Part shown: piece by piece, positions 9,911-19,462 of the stretch
Layout: every line of letters starts with the position of its first letter
Position numbering within the stretch: position 1 is the first letter of the stretch
From: Fortiea contorta PCC 7126
GTDB taxonomy: Bacteria > Cyanobacteriota > Cyanobacteriia > Cyanobacteriales > Nostocaceae
Assembly: GCF_000332295.1 (NCBI RefSeq)
Contig: NZ_KB235930.1
Location: 552,001-616,000 of the forward strand
Reading direction: 5' to 3'
Length of the DNA stretch: 64,000 bases
Translations under genes and position numbers: made by a program
The notes under the pieces: model-generated
Seen by the model: only the letters and a program-made list of their open reading frames with translations
What the model was told of the DNA's origin: nothing
Databases searched by the model: none

Positions 9911-10115
9911 CATACGGATCAACTTAACGTGAAACCCTTGTCCCGCCTCAGAATGAATTCTGAGTCTCATAGCAAAAGTCATCTAAAGATGACTTAAAAT
10001 TCTCACAAATCCCTAGTCTACTTCAGTAGACTTTAGTTATTAGCCTTGAACTTCAGTTCTGGGCGGGTGTGGAAGCCAACAGATAAGCCATTTCTCGCTT
10101 AAGTTGACACGTATG
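9911..10115. mobile_element. MITE-like nested inverted-repeat element
   Basis: Outer inverted repeats CATACGGATCAACTTAA (9911-9927) and its near complement TTAAGTTGACACGTATG (10099-10115) match at 15 of 17 positions. Nested inside is a second element, 9942-10067, bounded by CCCGCCTCAGAATGAA and the complement of CCCGCCCAGAACTGAA. It contains several perfect small hairpins: CTCAGAAT/ATTCTGAG (9948-9965), AGTCATC/GATGACT (9978-9995), GTCTAC/GTAGAC (10016-10031). There is no transposase frame, so it would need to be mobilised in trans. Confidence 0.55.
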
Positions 10116-10347
10116 AGGGGGGGACGAGCCCCAACAACCCTCGTGGGCGAAAAAATCAAACTTTTTTTCCTTAGTTCAAGCCCTATCCCTGTCTTGAAAA
10201 GTTTTGCGCCGGGAAACCCGGACGCGCAACGCCAGTTGTTTCAAGTCGGGAAACCCTTTCGGCAGTCGCTCATGGGGGAAACCCCCAAGACCGCGCTGCC
10301 TCACCCCAACACTGGCTCAACTTTTCGCTTTATGGGTGGGGTAATTT

Positions 10348-10550
10348 CATACTTCAGACCTCAGACCTCAGACCTCAGACCTCAGACCTCAGACCTCAGA
10401 CCTCATACTTCAGACTTCATATCTCATACCTCATACCTCAGACTTCAGCCTTCAGACTTCATACCTCAGACTTCAGACTTCAGACTTCAGACTTCAGCCT
10501 TCAGACTTCAGACTTCAGACTTCAGACTTCAGACTTCAGACTTCAGCCTT
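10348..10550. repeat. heptanucleotide repeat array, about 29 units
   Basis: Back-to-back 7-mers of the forms CAGACCT and CAGACTT, with variants CATACCT and CAGCCTT, run for 203 bp (29 x 7). Left-hand units are mostly CAGACCT and right-hand units mostly CAGACTT, so the two blocks look like separate expansions. A frame stays open through it, but it is repeat DNA. Confidence 0.9.
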
Positions 10551-10630
10551 GAGTTGACTCTTTACCCCTATTAATGTCAGCATACGAGTTACAAATTCAA
10601 TAGCTTCTTTATTCTTTATTTCCCATATCT

Positions 10631-13600
10631 ATGCAAGCTTTTCCTCCGCTTCTTTGGTTAAGTTGCTTAAAGTCAATGATTGACTTTTCGCCGTTGACGG
10701 TTGAGCCGGAAACAAAAGTTTTGGTAGCGATCGCACTCATGGCAAAATGGGGTAAAAGCGTCTTAATCGGCTCCAAATCCCAGGTGATGGGGTGGTTAAC
10801 AGAGCGAGATGTGGTCAGGTTGGTAGCAGATGGGGTGGATTTAGAAACAGCTAAAATATGCGAAGTCATGCATATCTCAAACATCTCGCTCAAATTGTTT
10901 GAATTAGAAAATGTTCAATTAGTCATATCATTGGTACAACAGCATCAATTAGCTCTTTTACCAGTTGTCGATGAGCAAAATTTAATTATCGGTACTGTCA
11001 CAGGTGAGTGTATCACTCAGTTACTAGAATTAGAATCACAAGCTAATCTAGTAGGTTCGATTGAAGAAAACATTTCCGCCACAAAACTAGAATATAGCCA
11101 ACAAACCCAAGGGGAATTAGAAAACACGACAGCTCGCTTTCGTTTCTTAGCTGAATCCATCCCGCAACAAGTCTGGATTGCTAAAGCAAATGGCGACCTT
11201 GAATATGTTAACCAGCGAGTACTGGACTACTTTGCTTGTTCACAAGCAGAGATTTTAGGCTGGAAATGGGAGCAATGGACTCATCCAGAAGATTTACCCA
11301 GAGTTCTCGACACCTGGCAAAAATCCTTAGCTACCGGAGAACTTTATGAAGTAGAGTGTCGCTGGCTCAGAAGAACTGACAACACCTATCGTTGGCATTT
11401 AATTCGTGCTATGGCTCGGCGCGACCAAAAAGGAAATATTCTCAATTGGTTTGGCACAAACACAGATATTCATGATCGCGTATCTGTAGAAGAAGCTTTA
11501 GCAGAACGGGTACGGTTAGCAGATTTTCGCACCCATGTTGATCGTATCCTCACCCAGAGTCATTCTTTAGAAAACATGATGCGTGGCTGCACACAAGCCT
11601 TAGTGCAGCATCTTGACGCCGCTTTCGCTCGGATTTGGATGTTGAACAAACAAACAAATGTCCTGGAATTACAAGTCAGTTCGGGAATATATACTCATAT
11701 TGATGGACAGCATAGTCGGATAGCCGTCGGTCAATACAAAATTGGTTTAATCGCCGCTGAAGGAAAGCCCCATTTAACTAATTCAGTATTGCACGATCCA
11801 CGAATTAGTAATAAAGAATGGGCACAACAAGAAAGCATGATTGCTTTTGCAGGCTATCCCCTAATTGTCGAAGGAGAAATGCTAGGCGTGATAGCCATGT
11901 TTTCTCGGCAAACGCTGACACAATCAACTCTAGACGCCCTAAGAATTGCTGCTGATGAAATTGCCATCGGTATTAAGCGCAAGCTGACTGAAGAAGCACT
12001 CAAACAAAGTGAAGAACGGTTCCGTAACTTAGTAGAAGCTACTAGCGATTGGGTCTGGGAAGTAGATGAAAATGTGATTTATACCTATGCTAGTCCCAAA
12101 GTTACAGAAATCTTGGGTTACACACCACAAGAAATTGTCGGTAAAACCCCCTATGATTTGATGCCGGCGACAGAAGCTGAACGTGTCCATCAATTTTTTG
12201 TGTCCGTAGCCGCCGCTAGACAACCATTTAAATGTCTAGAAAATATTAACATTCATCGAGATGGTCATTTAGTAGTTTTAGAAACTAGCGGCGTCCCCAT
12301 TTTTGATGTTGAAGGTCAATTTCGTGGCTATCGCGGTATGGATCGAGATATCACCGCTCGCAAATCATCAGAAGAGTCTTTGTTACGCTTTCGCAAAGCC
12401 ATCAACAGTACTAGTGATGCGATTACTATGGCTGATGCTCAAGGTGAAAGTATTTACCTGAATCCAGCGTTTGTGGAATTATACGGTTATACCTTAGAGG
12501 AATTACAAACATCTGGCGGCACAGCAGCGATTTTTCAGCAACCCCAAGAGTATAACAACATATGTAATGCAGTACTTAAGGGGAAATCATGGCGAGGTGA
12601 AGTTGCAATGCGATCGCTTAGTGGTAGAGTTATTCAAATTTACCTCAGTGCTGACGCAATTAAAGATGTAGCTGGTAAAATTATTGGTACAGTGTGTATC
12701 CATACTGACATTAGCCAGCGCAAGCAAGCAGAGTCAGATTTGTGGCTGCGCGATCGGGCGATCGCTGCCAGTAACAATGGCATTGTAATTTCTGATGTTA
12801 CCATGCCCGACGAACCAATTATCTACGTTAATCCCGCTTTTGAGCTCATGACTGGTTACTCGGCTGCAGAAGTAATTGGGCATAACTGCCGTTTTTTGCA
12901 ACACGGTGATATCAACCAACCAGGGATCAAACATCTCCGTATTGCCATGGAAACAGGACAAGCTTGCACAGTGATTTTACGCAATTACCGTAAAGATGGC
13001 AGCTTGTTTTGGAATCAGTTAAATATTTCTCCTGTTTGCGATTGTAATGGTGAACTCACTCACTACATAGGCATTCAAACCGATATCACAGAACGCAAAC
13101 AATTAGAAGCAGAACTAAGAATAGCACTAGAAAAAGAAAAAGAACTAAATGAACTCAAATCCCGCTTTATTTCCATGATTTCCCATGAATTTCGCACCCC
13201 ATTAAGCACAATTCTGTCTTCTTCAGAGTTATTAGAACACTACCGCCACAAATGGACAGAGGAAAAACAACGCACGCACCTCCATCGCATTCAAACCGCC
13301 GTCAAACGCATGACAGAAATGTTAAATGATATTCTGTTTATTGGCAAAGCCGAAGCAGGAATACTAGAGTATAGACCGAGATCTATAGATTTAATTGAAT
13401 ATTGTCATCGTCTAGTCGCAGATGTGGAATTGGATCTGAATTATCAACATTCAATTATTTTTACTAGTGAATTTCCATCAATACCATGTAACATGGATGA
13501 GAAATTACTTGGACACATTCTGAGTAACTTACTCTCGAATGCCATCAAGTATTCCCCAGCGAATAGCACAATCCAGCTAACTCTCAGTTGCCAACAAGAA

Positions 13601-13840
13601 CAAGCAGTATTTGCAATTCAAGACCAGGGAATCGGTATTCCTCCAGAAGACATACCCCATCTATTTGAATCATTTCATCGCGCTCAAAACGTCGGTAATA
13701 TTTTAGGTACAGGATTAGGACTAGCAATAGTCAAAAACTGTGTTGATATCCACCAAGGTGAAATTTATGTCGTCAGCCAATTGGGAGTTGGCACAACATT
13801 TACAGTCATTCTCCCGCTGCATCAGCATATAAGAGTATAG
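10631..13840 (+). CDS. CBS-PAS-GAF-PAS-PAS-LOV sensor histidine kinase
   Basis: A 1069-aa soluble multisensor kinase without membrane segments. Order: a CBS pair (about 15-135), PAS (165-285), GAF (295-450), PAS (462-585), PAS (590-705), a LOV-type PAS (710-825), HisKA (about 840-905, H852 in SHEFRTP) and HATPase (950-1065, with N-box NLLSNAIKY, DQGIGIP and GTGLGL). The LOV-type domain has GHNCRFLQ, with the flavin-adduct cysteine at C753, and NYRKDGSLFWN and GIQTDIT, the flavin-contact motifs of blue-light receptors. The REC-EAL gene begins 100 bp downstream and is the likely phosphoacceptor. The CBS pair may bind adenine nucleotides. Several PAS ligands cannot be assigned by eye. Confidence 0.92.
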   Translation: MQAFPPLLWLSCLKSMIDFSPLTVEPETKVLVAIALMAKWGKSVLIGSKSQVMGWLTERDVVRLVADGVDLETAKICEVMHISNISLKLFELENVQLVISLVQQHQLALLPVVDEQNLIIGTVTGECITQLLELESQANLVGSIEENISATKLEYSQQTQGELENTTARFRFLAESIPQQVWIAKANGDLEYVNQRVLDYFACSQAEILGWKWEQWTHPEDLPRVLDTWQKSLATGELYEVECRWLRRTDNTYRWHLIRAMARRDQKGNILNWFGTNTDIHDRVSVEEALAERVRLADFRTHVDRILTQSHSLENMMRGCTQALVQHLDAAFARIWMLNKQTNVLELQVSSGIYTHIDGQHSRIAVGQYKIGLIAAEGKPHLTNSVLHDPRISNKEWAQQESMIAFAGYPLIVEGEMLGVIAMFSRQTLTQSTLDALRIAADEIAIGIKRKLTEEALKQSEERFRNLVEATSDWVWEVDENVIYTYASPKVTEILGYTPQEIVGKTPYDLMPATEAERVHQFFVSVAAARQPFKCLENINIHRDGHLVVLETSGVPIFDVEGQFRGYRGMDRDITARKSSEESLLRFRKAINSTSDAITMADAQGESIYLNPAFVELYGYTLEELQTSGGTAAIFQQPQEYNNICNAVLKGKSWRGEVAMRSLSGRVIQIYLSADAIKDVAGKIIGTVCIHTDISQRKQAESDLWLRDRAIAASNNGIVISDVTMPDEPIIYVNPAFELMTGYSAAEVIGHNCRFLQHGDINQPGIKHLRIAMETGQACTVILRNYRKDGSLFWNQLNISPVCDCNGELTHYIGIQTDITERKQLEAELRIALEKEKELNELKSRFISMISHEFRTPLSTILSSSELLEHYRHKWTEEKQRTHLHRIQTAVKRMTEMLNDILFIGKAEAGILEYRPRSIDLIEYCHRLVADVELDLNYQHSIIFTSEFPSIPCNMDEKLLGHILSNLLSNAIKYSPANSTIQLTLSCQQEQAVFAIQDQGIGIPPEDIPHLFESFHRAQNVGNILGTGLGLAIVKNCVDIHQGEIYVVSQLGVGTTFTVILPLHQHIRV

Positions 13841-13940
13841 CAACCAAATTTAATTGACAACCTATTCATCGACAAAGGCAATAAATTTATTTATCAAATA
13901 TGATTTTTTAATCAATAATTAATAAGAACTAGTGGAGTTT

Positions 13941-15134
13941 ATGACAAAAATTTTAGTAATTGAAGATGAAGAATTAGTCAGAGAAAACCTTTTAGATTTA
14001 CTTGAAGCCGAAAATTTTGATACGATAGCCGCCCCTAATGGACAAATCGGAGTAAATTTAGCATTTTCAGAATTTCCCGATTTAATTTTATGCGACGTGA
14101 TGATGCCAGAAATTGATGGCTATCGAGTTTTATCAACCTTACGACAAGACCCAATCACCGCAACCATTCCTTTCATTTTTCTGACTGCTAAATCCGCTAA
14201 ATCTGACTTTCGCCAAGGAATGGATATGGGTGCAGATGACTATCTCACCAAGCCCTTTACGCGGGCAGAATTATTGAGCGCGATTATGAATCGTCTGGAA
14301 AAACAAGCTACCTTAAAAAAATATTTATTAACCACTCAAACTGCATTGAAGACATTATCGCCAAGAATGCAGTTATTAGAAATGAATTTATCTCGAATTG
14401 TCCAAGAAAAGAAATTCCAAGAATTTGAGTTATCTTATCAACCAATTATAGATATTGCTTCTGGTAAAATAATTGCAGCAGAAAATTTATTAGGTTGGCT
14501 AAATCCTGAATTAGGTTTAGTAAATTTCTCAGAGTTCAGTCCTATAGCCGAAGCAGCAGGTCTAATTGTTCCAATTAATAACTGGATTTTAGAGAATGTC
14601 TGCCAACAAATTAATATTTGGCGTCACTATGCTAGATTGTTTGCCTTAACTATTAATATTAATGTTTCAGGGCATTTATTTAATCAACCAAACTTTTTTC
14701 AACAAGTAACACAACTCTTGGAAAGCTATAATTTAGCGCCGCAAGATATAGGTATAGAACTGAATGAAAGTGTGGTTATGCAAGATATTAACAGTGCTGT
14801 CACCACCATGACTAAATTACAATCCCTAGGGGTGAAAATCACAATTGATGAATTTGGCATGGGTTATTCTTCCTTGGCTAATCTGCAAGAATTACCAATT
14901 AACACCTTGAAAATTGGACGATATTTTATTCATAATATAACTAGCAACTCAGAAAAATCAGAAATTACTAAATCCTTGATTAAAATGTGTCATCGCCTCA
15001 AACTGGAGATAGTTGCTGAAGGCGTAGAGACAGAAGCAGAACTATCTTTTCTCCGGGAAAATAACTGTGACGCAGTACAAGGTGCTTTATTAAGTCGTCC
15101 ATTACCAGCATCTGAGCTAGAAAATTTTTTCTAA
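13941..15134 (+). CDS. response regulator: REC plus EAL domain with altered active site
   Basis: A 397-aa regulator from the ATG at 13941 (GGAG just upstream; an in-frame GTG at 13932 is possible). The REC domain (1-125) has the acidic pair near E8/D9, phospho-acceptor D52 in CDVMMPE, and the conserved Lys in LTKPF. The EAL domain (about 155-395) should hydrolyse cyclic di-GMP, but the EAL signature reads ENL (E181). The DDFG metal motif is DEFG (D303, E304) and KID is KIG (K324, G326). ELNES, EGVET and QG remain. It may be weakly active or a c-di-GMP sensor. Its partner is the kinase immediately upstream. Confidence 0.9.
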   Translation: MTKILVIEDEELVRENLLDLLEAENFDTIAAPNGQIGVNLAFSEFPDLILCDVMMPEIDGYRVLSTLRQDPITATIPFIFLTAKSAKSDFRQGMDMGADDYLTKPFTRAELLSAIMNRLEKQATLKKYLLTTQTALKTLSPRMQLLEMNLSRIVQEKKFQEFELSYQPIIDIASGKIIAAENLLGWLNPELGLVNFSEFSPIAEAAGLIVPINNWILENVCQQINIWRHYARLFALTININVSGHLFNQPNFFQQVTQLLESYNLAPQDIGIELNESVVMQDINSAVTTMTKLQSLGVKITIDEFGMGYSSLANLQELPINTLKIGRYFIHNITSNSEKSEITKSLIKMCHRLKLEIVAEGVETEAELSFLRENNCDAVQGALLSRPLPASELENFF

Positions 15135-15173
15135 GAACAAAAGTTTACTCATATAAATATAAAGTTTAGGCGA

Positions 15174-17492
15174 ATGGCAAAAAGATCGTTGCAAGCATCA
15201 AGTGAGGGGATTAGAAAAGCTAAACAAGCTTTTAAACGTAAAGGCTGGACGCAAGAATATCTAGCCAGTGCGGTAGGTTTAGAAACTCGTCAGCCTATTT
15301 GGAAGTTCTTCACTGGGAAACCGATTGACCGCCAAGCTTTCAACGAGATTTGTTTTATCTTAGAGTTAGACCCGTCGGAAATTTCACAAAAACCCGCTAT
15401 CAATGAATCGATATCTACAGAACCAACAGAAAACCCTACTCATCAACTTTTCGATATCGATGCTGTAGTCCAAAAATTGCGGGCTGCTCACTATGATAAA
15501 ATCCAATCCCAATGTGGAAGTTTACATCTTTTAGATATTGCTCAACCCATCGAATTAAACGACCTTTATATTGATGTCAATATTCTCGAAGAAATGACGA
15601 GCAAAAGATGGGTAGAAAATACAAATCGCCTAAATTATGATGCTAGTGAATCTGACAGATTCGGTCTAGGTAAAATCCGGCAAAAAAGAGTTTGGGGAAT
15701 CGAAGCCTTCGTCCAATATTCTAAGTTGATGCTGCTGGGAAAACCCGGCGCTGGGAAGACTACATTTTTGCAATCAATTGCTATTAGTTGCAATCAAGGA
15801 TTTTTTCAACCAGATTGCTTGCCAATTTTTATAACTCTGAAAAATTTTACTGATGATACTAAAGGGCGTAGTCAAATTAATTTATTCAGTTATATTTATG
15901 AAAGTTTCGCTAATTTTGGTATTACTGAACAAGAACTAATCACAGTATTATCTCATGGCAAAGCCCTAATTTTACTTGATGGATTAGATGAAGTTGCCGG
16001 CGAAGATTGCGACGAAGTAATTAAAAGTATTCGTTATTTTCTGGATAATTTTTATAGAACTAGGGTAGTTATTACTTGTCGTATCGCTGCTCAAAGTTAC
16101 AAATTTTATGGTTTCACTGAAGTAGAAATTGCCGATTTTACTAAAACACAAATTGCTGCTTTCGCTCAAAAATGGTTTTTGACAGTTGCGAAAAATTCGC
16201 ATACAGAAGCTAGAGCTTTAGCGCAGAAGTTCATGCAAAAACTAGATTTAGCTGAAAATCGGCAGTTTCTGGAGTTAGCAACCACACCAATTTTACTCAA
16301 TCTGACGTGTTTGTTGTTTCAATTTATAGAAGATTTTCCTGTTGCTCGCTCTGAGCTATATAGAAAAGGATTAGAACTATTACTAGTACGCTGGGATGAA
16401 GCTAGGGGAATTAAACGAGATCAAGCGTATCGTGATTTGTCATTATTGCAGAAAATTAAACTTCTGAGTCGCATTGCTGCAATTACCTTTGCTCAAGGAG
16501 ATTACTTGCTACCGGAAGCGAAAATGCGACAACTTATTACTGATTATCTACGACATTTACCTAATGCAACTACTGATGCAGATGCTTTAGATTTAGAAAG
16601 TGTCTCCATCTTAAAGGCGATAGAGGCTCAACATGGGTTATTAATTGAACGAGCTAGAGGAATTTACTCGTTTTCCCATTTGACTTTTCAAGAGTACTTT
16701 ACTGCTAGAGAAATTGTCGCTCATGCTAGTACAGAAACATTGTCAGAATTAGTCAATCACTTAAATGAAAAACGTTGGCGAGAAGTTTTTTTATTAAGTG
16801 TGGAAATTTTGCATCCTGCGGATGAATTATTAAAATTAATGAAGCAAAAAATAAATGCTGCTGTTAACAATGATGCCAAGTTAAAAAACTTTTTGCATTG
16901 GATATCCCGTAAAACTTCAGCGGTCAATGCACCTCATCATCCAGCTAGTGTCCGCGCATTTTATTTTACTTTAGCTCTACCCCCAGAACATCCTTTAGCC
17001 TGTAACCAAAGTTTAGCTATATCTTTAGACCATCAAATTGCTAGTAATCTCGCTGTTGATTTAGCGCTAGATTTAGCACTGACTCACGCTTTATCTGTGA
17101 GTTTAGCTATAACTGCTGATATCTTTTTTCAACGGTTCATAGCTCTCAATCTAGCTCTTGATCTTGAGCATTTATTAAAAGAGCAACCATCTTTACAAAC
17201 AGCGCTACAAGATATTAAAAATCTTTTACCTTCAGCGAATCAAGGTAGAGAAGCATTAAAAATTTGGTGGTTAACTAACGGAGAAATTTGGATTGAAAAA
17301 TTGCGGAATTTGCTGATTAATGATCGCCAAATTGGTCAAGTTTGGTTATTCACTCCAGAAGAGTGGCCGCGTTTGCAGCAGTACTGGGATGATAACCAAT
17401 TACTCATGAATTGCCTTAAAGGCGCTAGTAATGTCACTCCAGATGTGCAAAAATCAATAGAAAACAGCTTATTTGCGATTGAGCAACTATAA
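15174..17492 (+). CDS. HTH-NACHT STAND NTPase
   Basis: A 772-aa NLR-like protein. Residues about 8-60 resemble a helix-turn-helix (GWTQEYLASAVGL...QPIWKFFTGK). The NACHT module has Walker A GKPGAGKTT (189-197), Walker B LILLDGLDEV (D269) and a winged-helix/NACHT-associated stretch with RARGIYSFSHLTFQEYFTARE. The C-terminus is helical and Ala/Leu-rich, closing with WPRLQQYWDDNQLLMNCL, like the C-terminal helical domains of bacterial NACHT proteins. Relatives include antiphage NLRs, but no toxic effector domain is evident here. It starts 39 bp after the REC-EAL stop on the same strand, so co-transcription is possible. Confidence 0.88.
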   Translation: MAKRSLQASSEGIRKAKQAFKRKGWTQEYLASAVGLETRQPIWKFFTGKPIDRQAFNEICFILELDPSEISQKPAINESISTEPTENPTHQLFDIDAVVQKLRAAHYDKIQSQCGSLHLLDIAQPIELNDLYIDVNILEEMTSKRWVENTNRLNYDASESDRFGLGKIRQKRVWGIEAFVQYSKLMLLGKPGAGKTTFLQSIAISCNQGFFQPDCLPIFITLKNFTDDTKGRSQINLFSYIYESFANFGITEQELITVLSHGKALILLDGLDEVAGEDCDEVIKSIRYFLDNFYRTRVVITCRIAAQSYKFYGFTEVEIADFTKTQIAAFAQKWFLTVAKNSHTEARALAQKFMQKLDLAENRQFLELATTPILLNLTCLLFQFIEDFPVARSELYRKGLELLLVRWDEARGIKRDQAYRDLSLLQKIKLLSRIAAITFAQGDYLLPEAKMRQLITDYLRHLPNATTDADALDLESVSILKAIEAQHGLLIERARGIYSFSHLTFQEYFTAREIVAHASTETLSELVNHLNEKRWREVFLLSVEILHPADELLKLMKQKINAAVNNDAKLKNFLHWISRKTSAVNAPHHPASVRAFYFTLALPPEHPLACNQSLAISLDHQIASNLAVDLALDLALTHALSVSLAITADIFFQRFIALNLALDLEHLLKEQPSLQTALQDIKNLLPSANQGREALKIWWLTNGEIWIEKLRNLLINDRQIGQVWLFTPEEWPRLQQYWDDNQLLMNCLKGASNVTPDVQKSIENSLFAIEQL

Positions 17493-17641
17493 ATAGAGCG
17501 ATGCAAATAAAGATTTGTTATTTGCATCATGCATCATCTGTACAACCGGATTGTATAGTTAATCAAAATCGCACTTGCGGCTGGCGACAATTATTCAAAC
17601 TAAAGTTTAAAGTAAGAAAATTGTGTATAAATCTTGCTTTT

Positions 17642-18967
17642 ATGAACATCTCTAGGCATTTTCTGATGTGGGGCTTGTTATTTACCACAGCAGCTTGTAG
17701 TCAGACTAGCGCTTCCTGGAATAATCCTGCATCATCACCCCAAGTAGCGCAGAATTCTACACAGCAAAAAAACATTATCCGTACTGAACCACTTTCACCT
17801 ACACCAATCCGCATCAATTTAAAAAATTTACCCGCACCTTTTGCGACAGAAAGTGCTTCTAAATCGCCAGATGTGGTGTCAATTCCTGCTAACCCGGTGT
17901 TGCGAGTACCGCCAGGGTTTACAGTCAATGTGTTTGCTGAAGGTTTAGATGCGCCACGCTGGTTAGCTTTAACCCCTAGCGGTGACGTGTTGGTGACAGA
18001 AACTAGACAAAACCGGATTCGTTTGTTGCGTGACAGTAACGGGGATGGGGTGGCTGATGTGCGTCAGATTTTCGCAAGTGAAGTTAATGGGCTGAATATT
18101 CCCTTTGGGATGGCTTTTTCCAGTAATGCCTTTTTTCTAGGTAACACTGACGCGGTTTTACAATTTCCTTACACTAAAGGTCAACAGCAACTCAGTGGTA
18201 CTGGTAAAAAAATTGCCAATCTACCTGGTGGTGGCTATAACCAACACTGGACGCGGAACGTAGTTGTATCACCCGATGGTAACAAACTATATGTTTCTGT
18301 TGGTTCCCAAAGCAACGTCAGCGAAGAACCGCTACCACGGGCTTCTGTACAGCAGATGAATTTGGATGGCTCCCAGGTGCAAACTTTCGCTGCTGGCTTG
18401 CGTAACCCAGTCGGGTTAGATTTTCACCCCGTCACAAAAGAACTTTATACTACCGTTAACGAGAGGGATGGTATCGGTGATGACTTAGTACCAGACTACC
18501 TTACACGCATTCGCCAAGGGGAATTTTACGGTTGGCCTTATGCTTATTTAACACCAAGCAACCTCGACCCACGCCAAAAGACAAATAATAGAAGTAAACG
18601 CCCGGATTTGGTAGCTCGTACCCGCACTCCCGATGTGTTGTTTCAAGCGCACTCAGCCGCTTTGGGTTTGCAGTTTTATGACGGTAATACATTTCCCGCC
18701 AAATATCGTCATGGTGCTTTTGTGGCTTTTCGTGGTTCTTGGAACCGCGATCGCGGTACTGGTTACAAGGTTGTGTTTGTTCCCTTCGATGCTCAAGGGC
18801 GATCGCCTAACTATTATGAAGATTTTCTCACCGGATTTCTGCTGAATCCATCTGTACCTACTACCTGGGGAAGACCTGTAGGTTTATTAGTGTTACCTGA
18901 TGGTAGTCTCTTAGTCACAGAAGAAGCTAATAACCGCATTTATCGGATTCAGTACACAGGAAAATAG
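17642..18967 (+). CDS. PQQ-type sugar dehydrogenase (sorbosone dehydrogenase-like) lipoprotein
   Basis: Six-bladed beta-propeller oxidoreductase of the soluble glucose/sorbosone dehydrogenase family; substrate unknown. I start at the ATG at 17642, which puts a lipobox (TTAAC, Cys19) right after a short hydrophobic signal. The longer frame from 17501 has an implausible leader. Motifs are VLRVPPGFTVNVFAEGLDAPRWLAL, GDVLVTETRQNRIRLL, GLRNPVGLDFHP, GEFYGWPYAYL and the closing DGSLLVTEEANNRIYRI. It is probably anchored in the periplasm. It lies 150 bp downstream of the NACHT gene, with no functional link apparent. Confidence 0.87.
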   Translation: MNISRHFLMWGLLFTTAACSQTSASWNNPASSPQVAQNSTQQKNIIRTEPLSPTPIRINLKNLPAPFATESASKSPDVVSIPANPVLRVPPGFTVNVFAEGLDAPRWLALTPSGDVLVTETRQNRIRLLRDSNGDGVADVRQIFASEVNGLNIPFGMAFSSNAFFLGNTDAVLQFPYTKGQQQLSGTGKKIANLPGGGYNQHWTRNVVVSPDGNKLYVSVGSQSNVSEEPLPRASVQQMNLDGSQVQTFAAGLRNPVGLDFHPVTKELYTTVNERDGIGDDLVPDYLTRIRQGEFYGWPYAYLTPSNLDPRQKTNNRSKRPDLVARTRTPDVLFQAHSAALGLQFYDGNTFPAKYRHGAFVAFRGSWNRDRGTGYKVVFVPFDAQGRSPNYYEDFLTGFLLNPSVPTTWGRPVGLLVLPDGSLLVTEEANNRIYRIQYTGK

Positions 18968-19072
18968 GGAGTAAGACAAGTTGACAAATTCCGCGAGCTT
19001 CACCCCAACTTCATCTAGTTTGAGTTAAATTACTGAACGATAGTAATAGTCATCTGTTTGGGGAAATTTGTT

Positions 19073-19462
19073 ATGACTCAAAATGAGAATAATCCTCTAC
19101 CTTTGTCACATGGTGGTGCAAGATATTGGGGTAATGTTGATGTCATCGAAGAAGGCGAAGGTTATAGAATTAGTCGAGTGGAAATTAAGCCTAGACACGG
19201 CATCAAACCACAAATACATTACCATCGTCATGAGCATTGGGTTGTGGTCGCAGGAGTTGCGAAGGTGACTTGTGGAGATGAAGAAATTTTACTCAATCGT
19301 AACGAATCAACTTATGTTCCTGCAGCTACACTCCACAAGGTAGAAAATCCTGGACATATTCCGCTGGTAATTTTGGAAATTCAAAATGGTGAGTATTTAG
19401 GTGAGGATGATACAGAACGTCCTTATGATTTAAATTTGCTTAAAGCTGTAGTAGAAATTTAG
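19073..19462 (+). CDS. cupin protein, mannose-6-phosphate isomerase type II-like
   Basis: A 129-aa single-domain cupin resembling the C-terminal isomerase part of bifunctional mannose-1-phosphate guanylyltransferase/phosphomannose isomerase. Metal-site motifs are IHYHRHEHWVVVAG and VPAATLHKVENPG, then EIQNGEYLGEDDTERP, characteristic of that family. The ATG at 19073 (GGGGAAA upstream) is preferred over the TTG at 19058. The nucleotidyltransferase half is absent. The likely role is in activated mannose supply for polysaccharides, inferred from family only. Confidence 0.85.
   Translation: MTQNENNPLPLSHGGARYWGNVDVIEEGEGYRISRVEIKPRHGIKPQIHYHRHEHWVVVAGVAKVTCGDEEILLNRNESTYVPAATLHKVENPGHIPLVILEIQNGEYLGEDDTERPYDLNLLKAVVEI

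Noticed and set aside
10104..10574. 156-codon plus-strand frame
   Set aside because: More than half of it is the heptamer array translated (RPQTSDL-type text); no start signal or domain.
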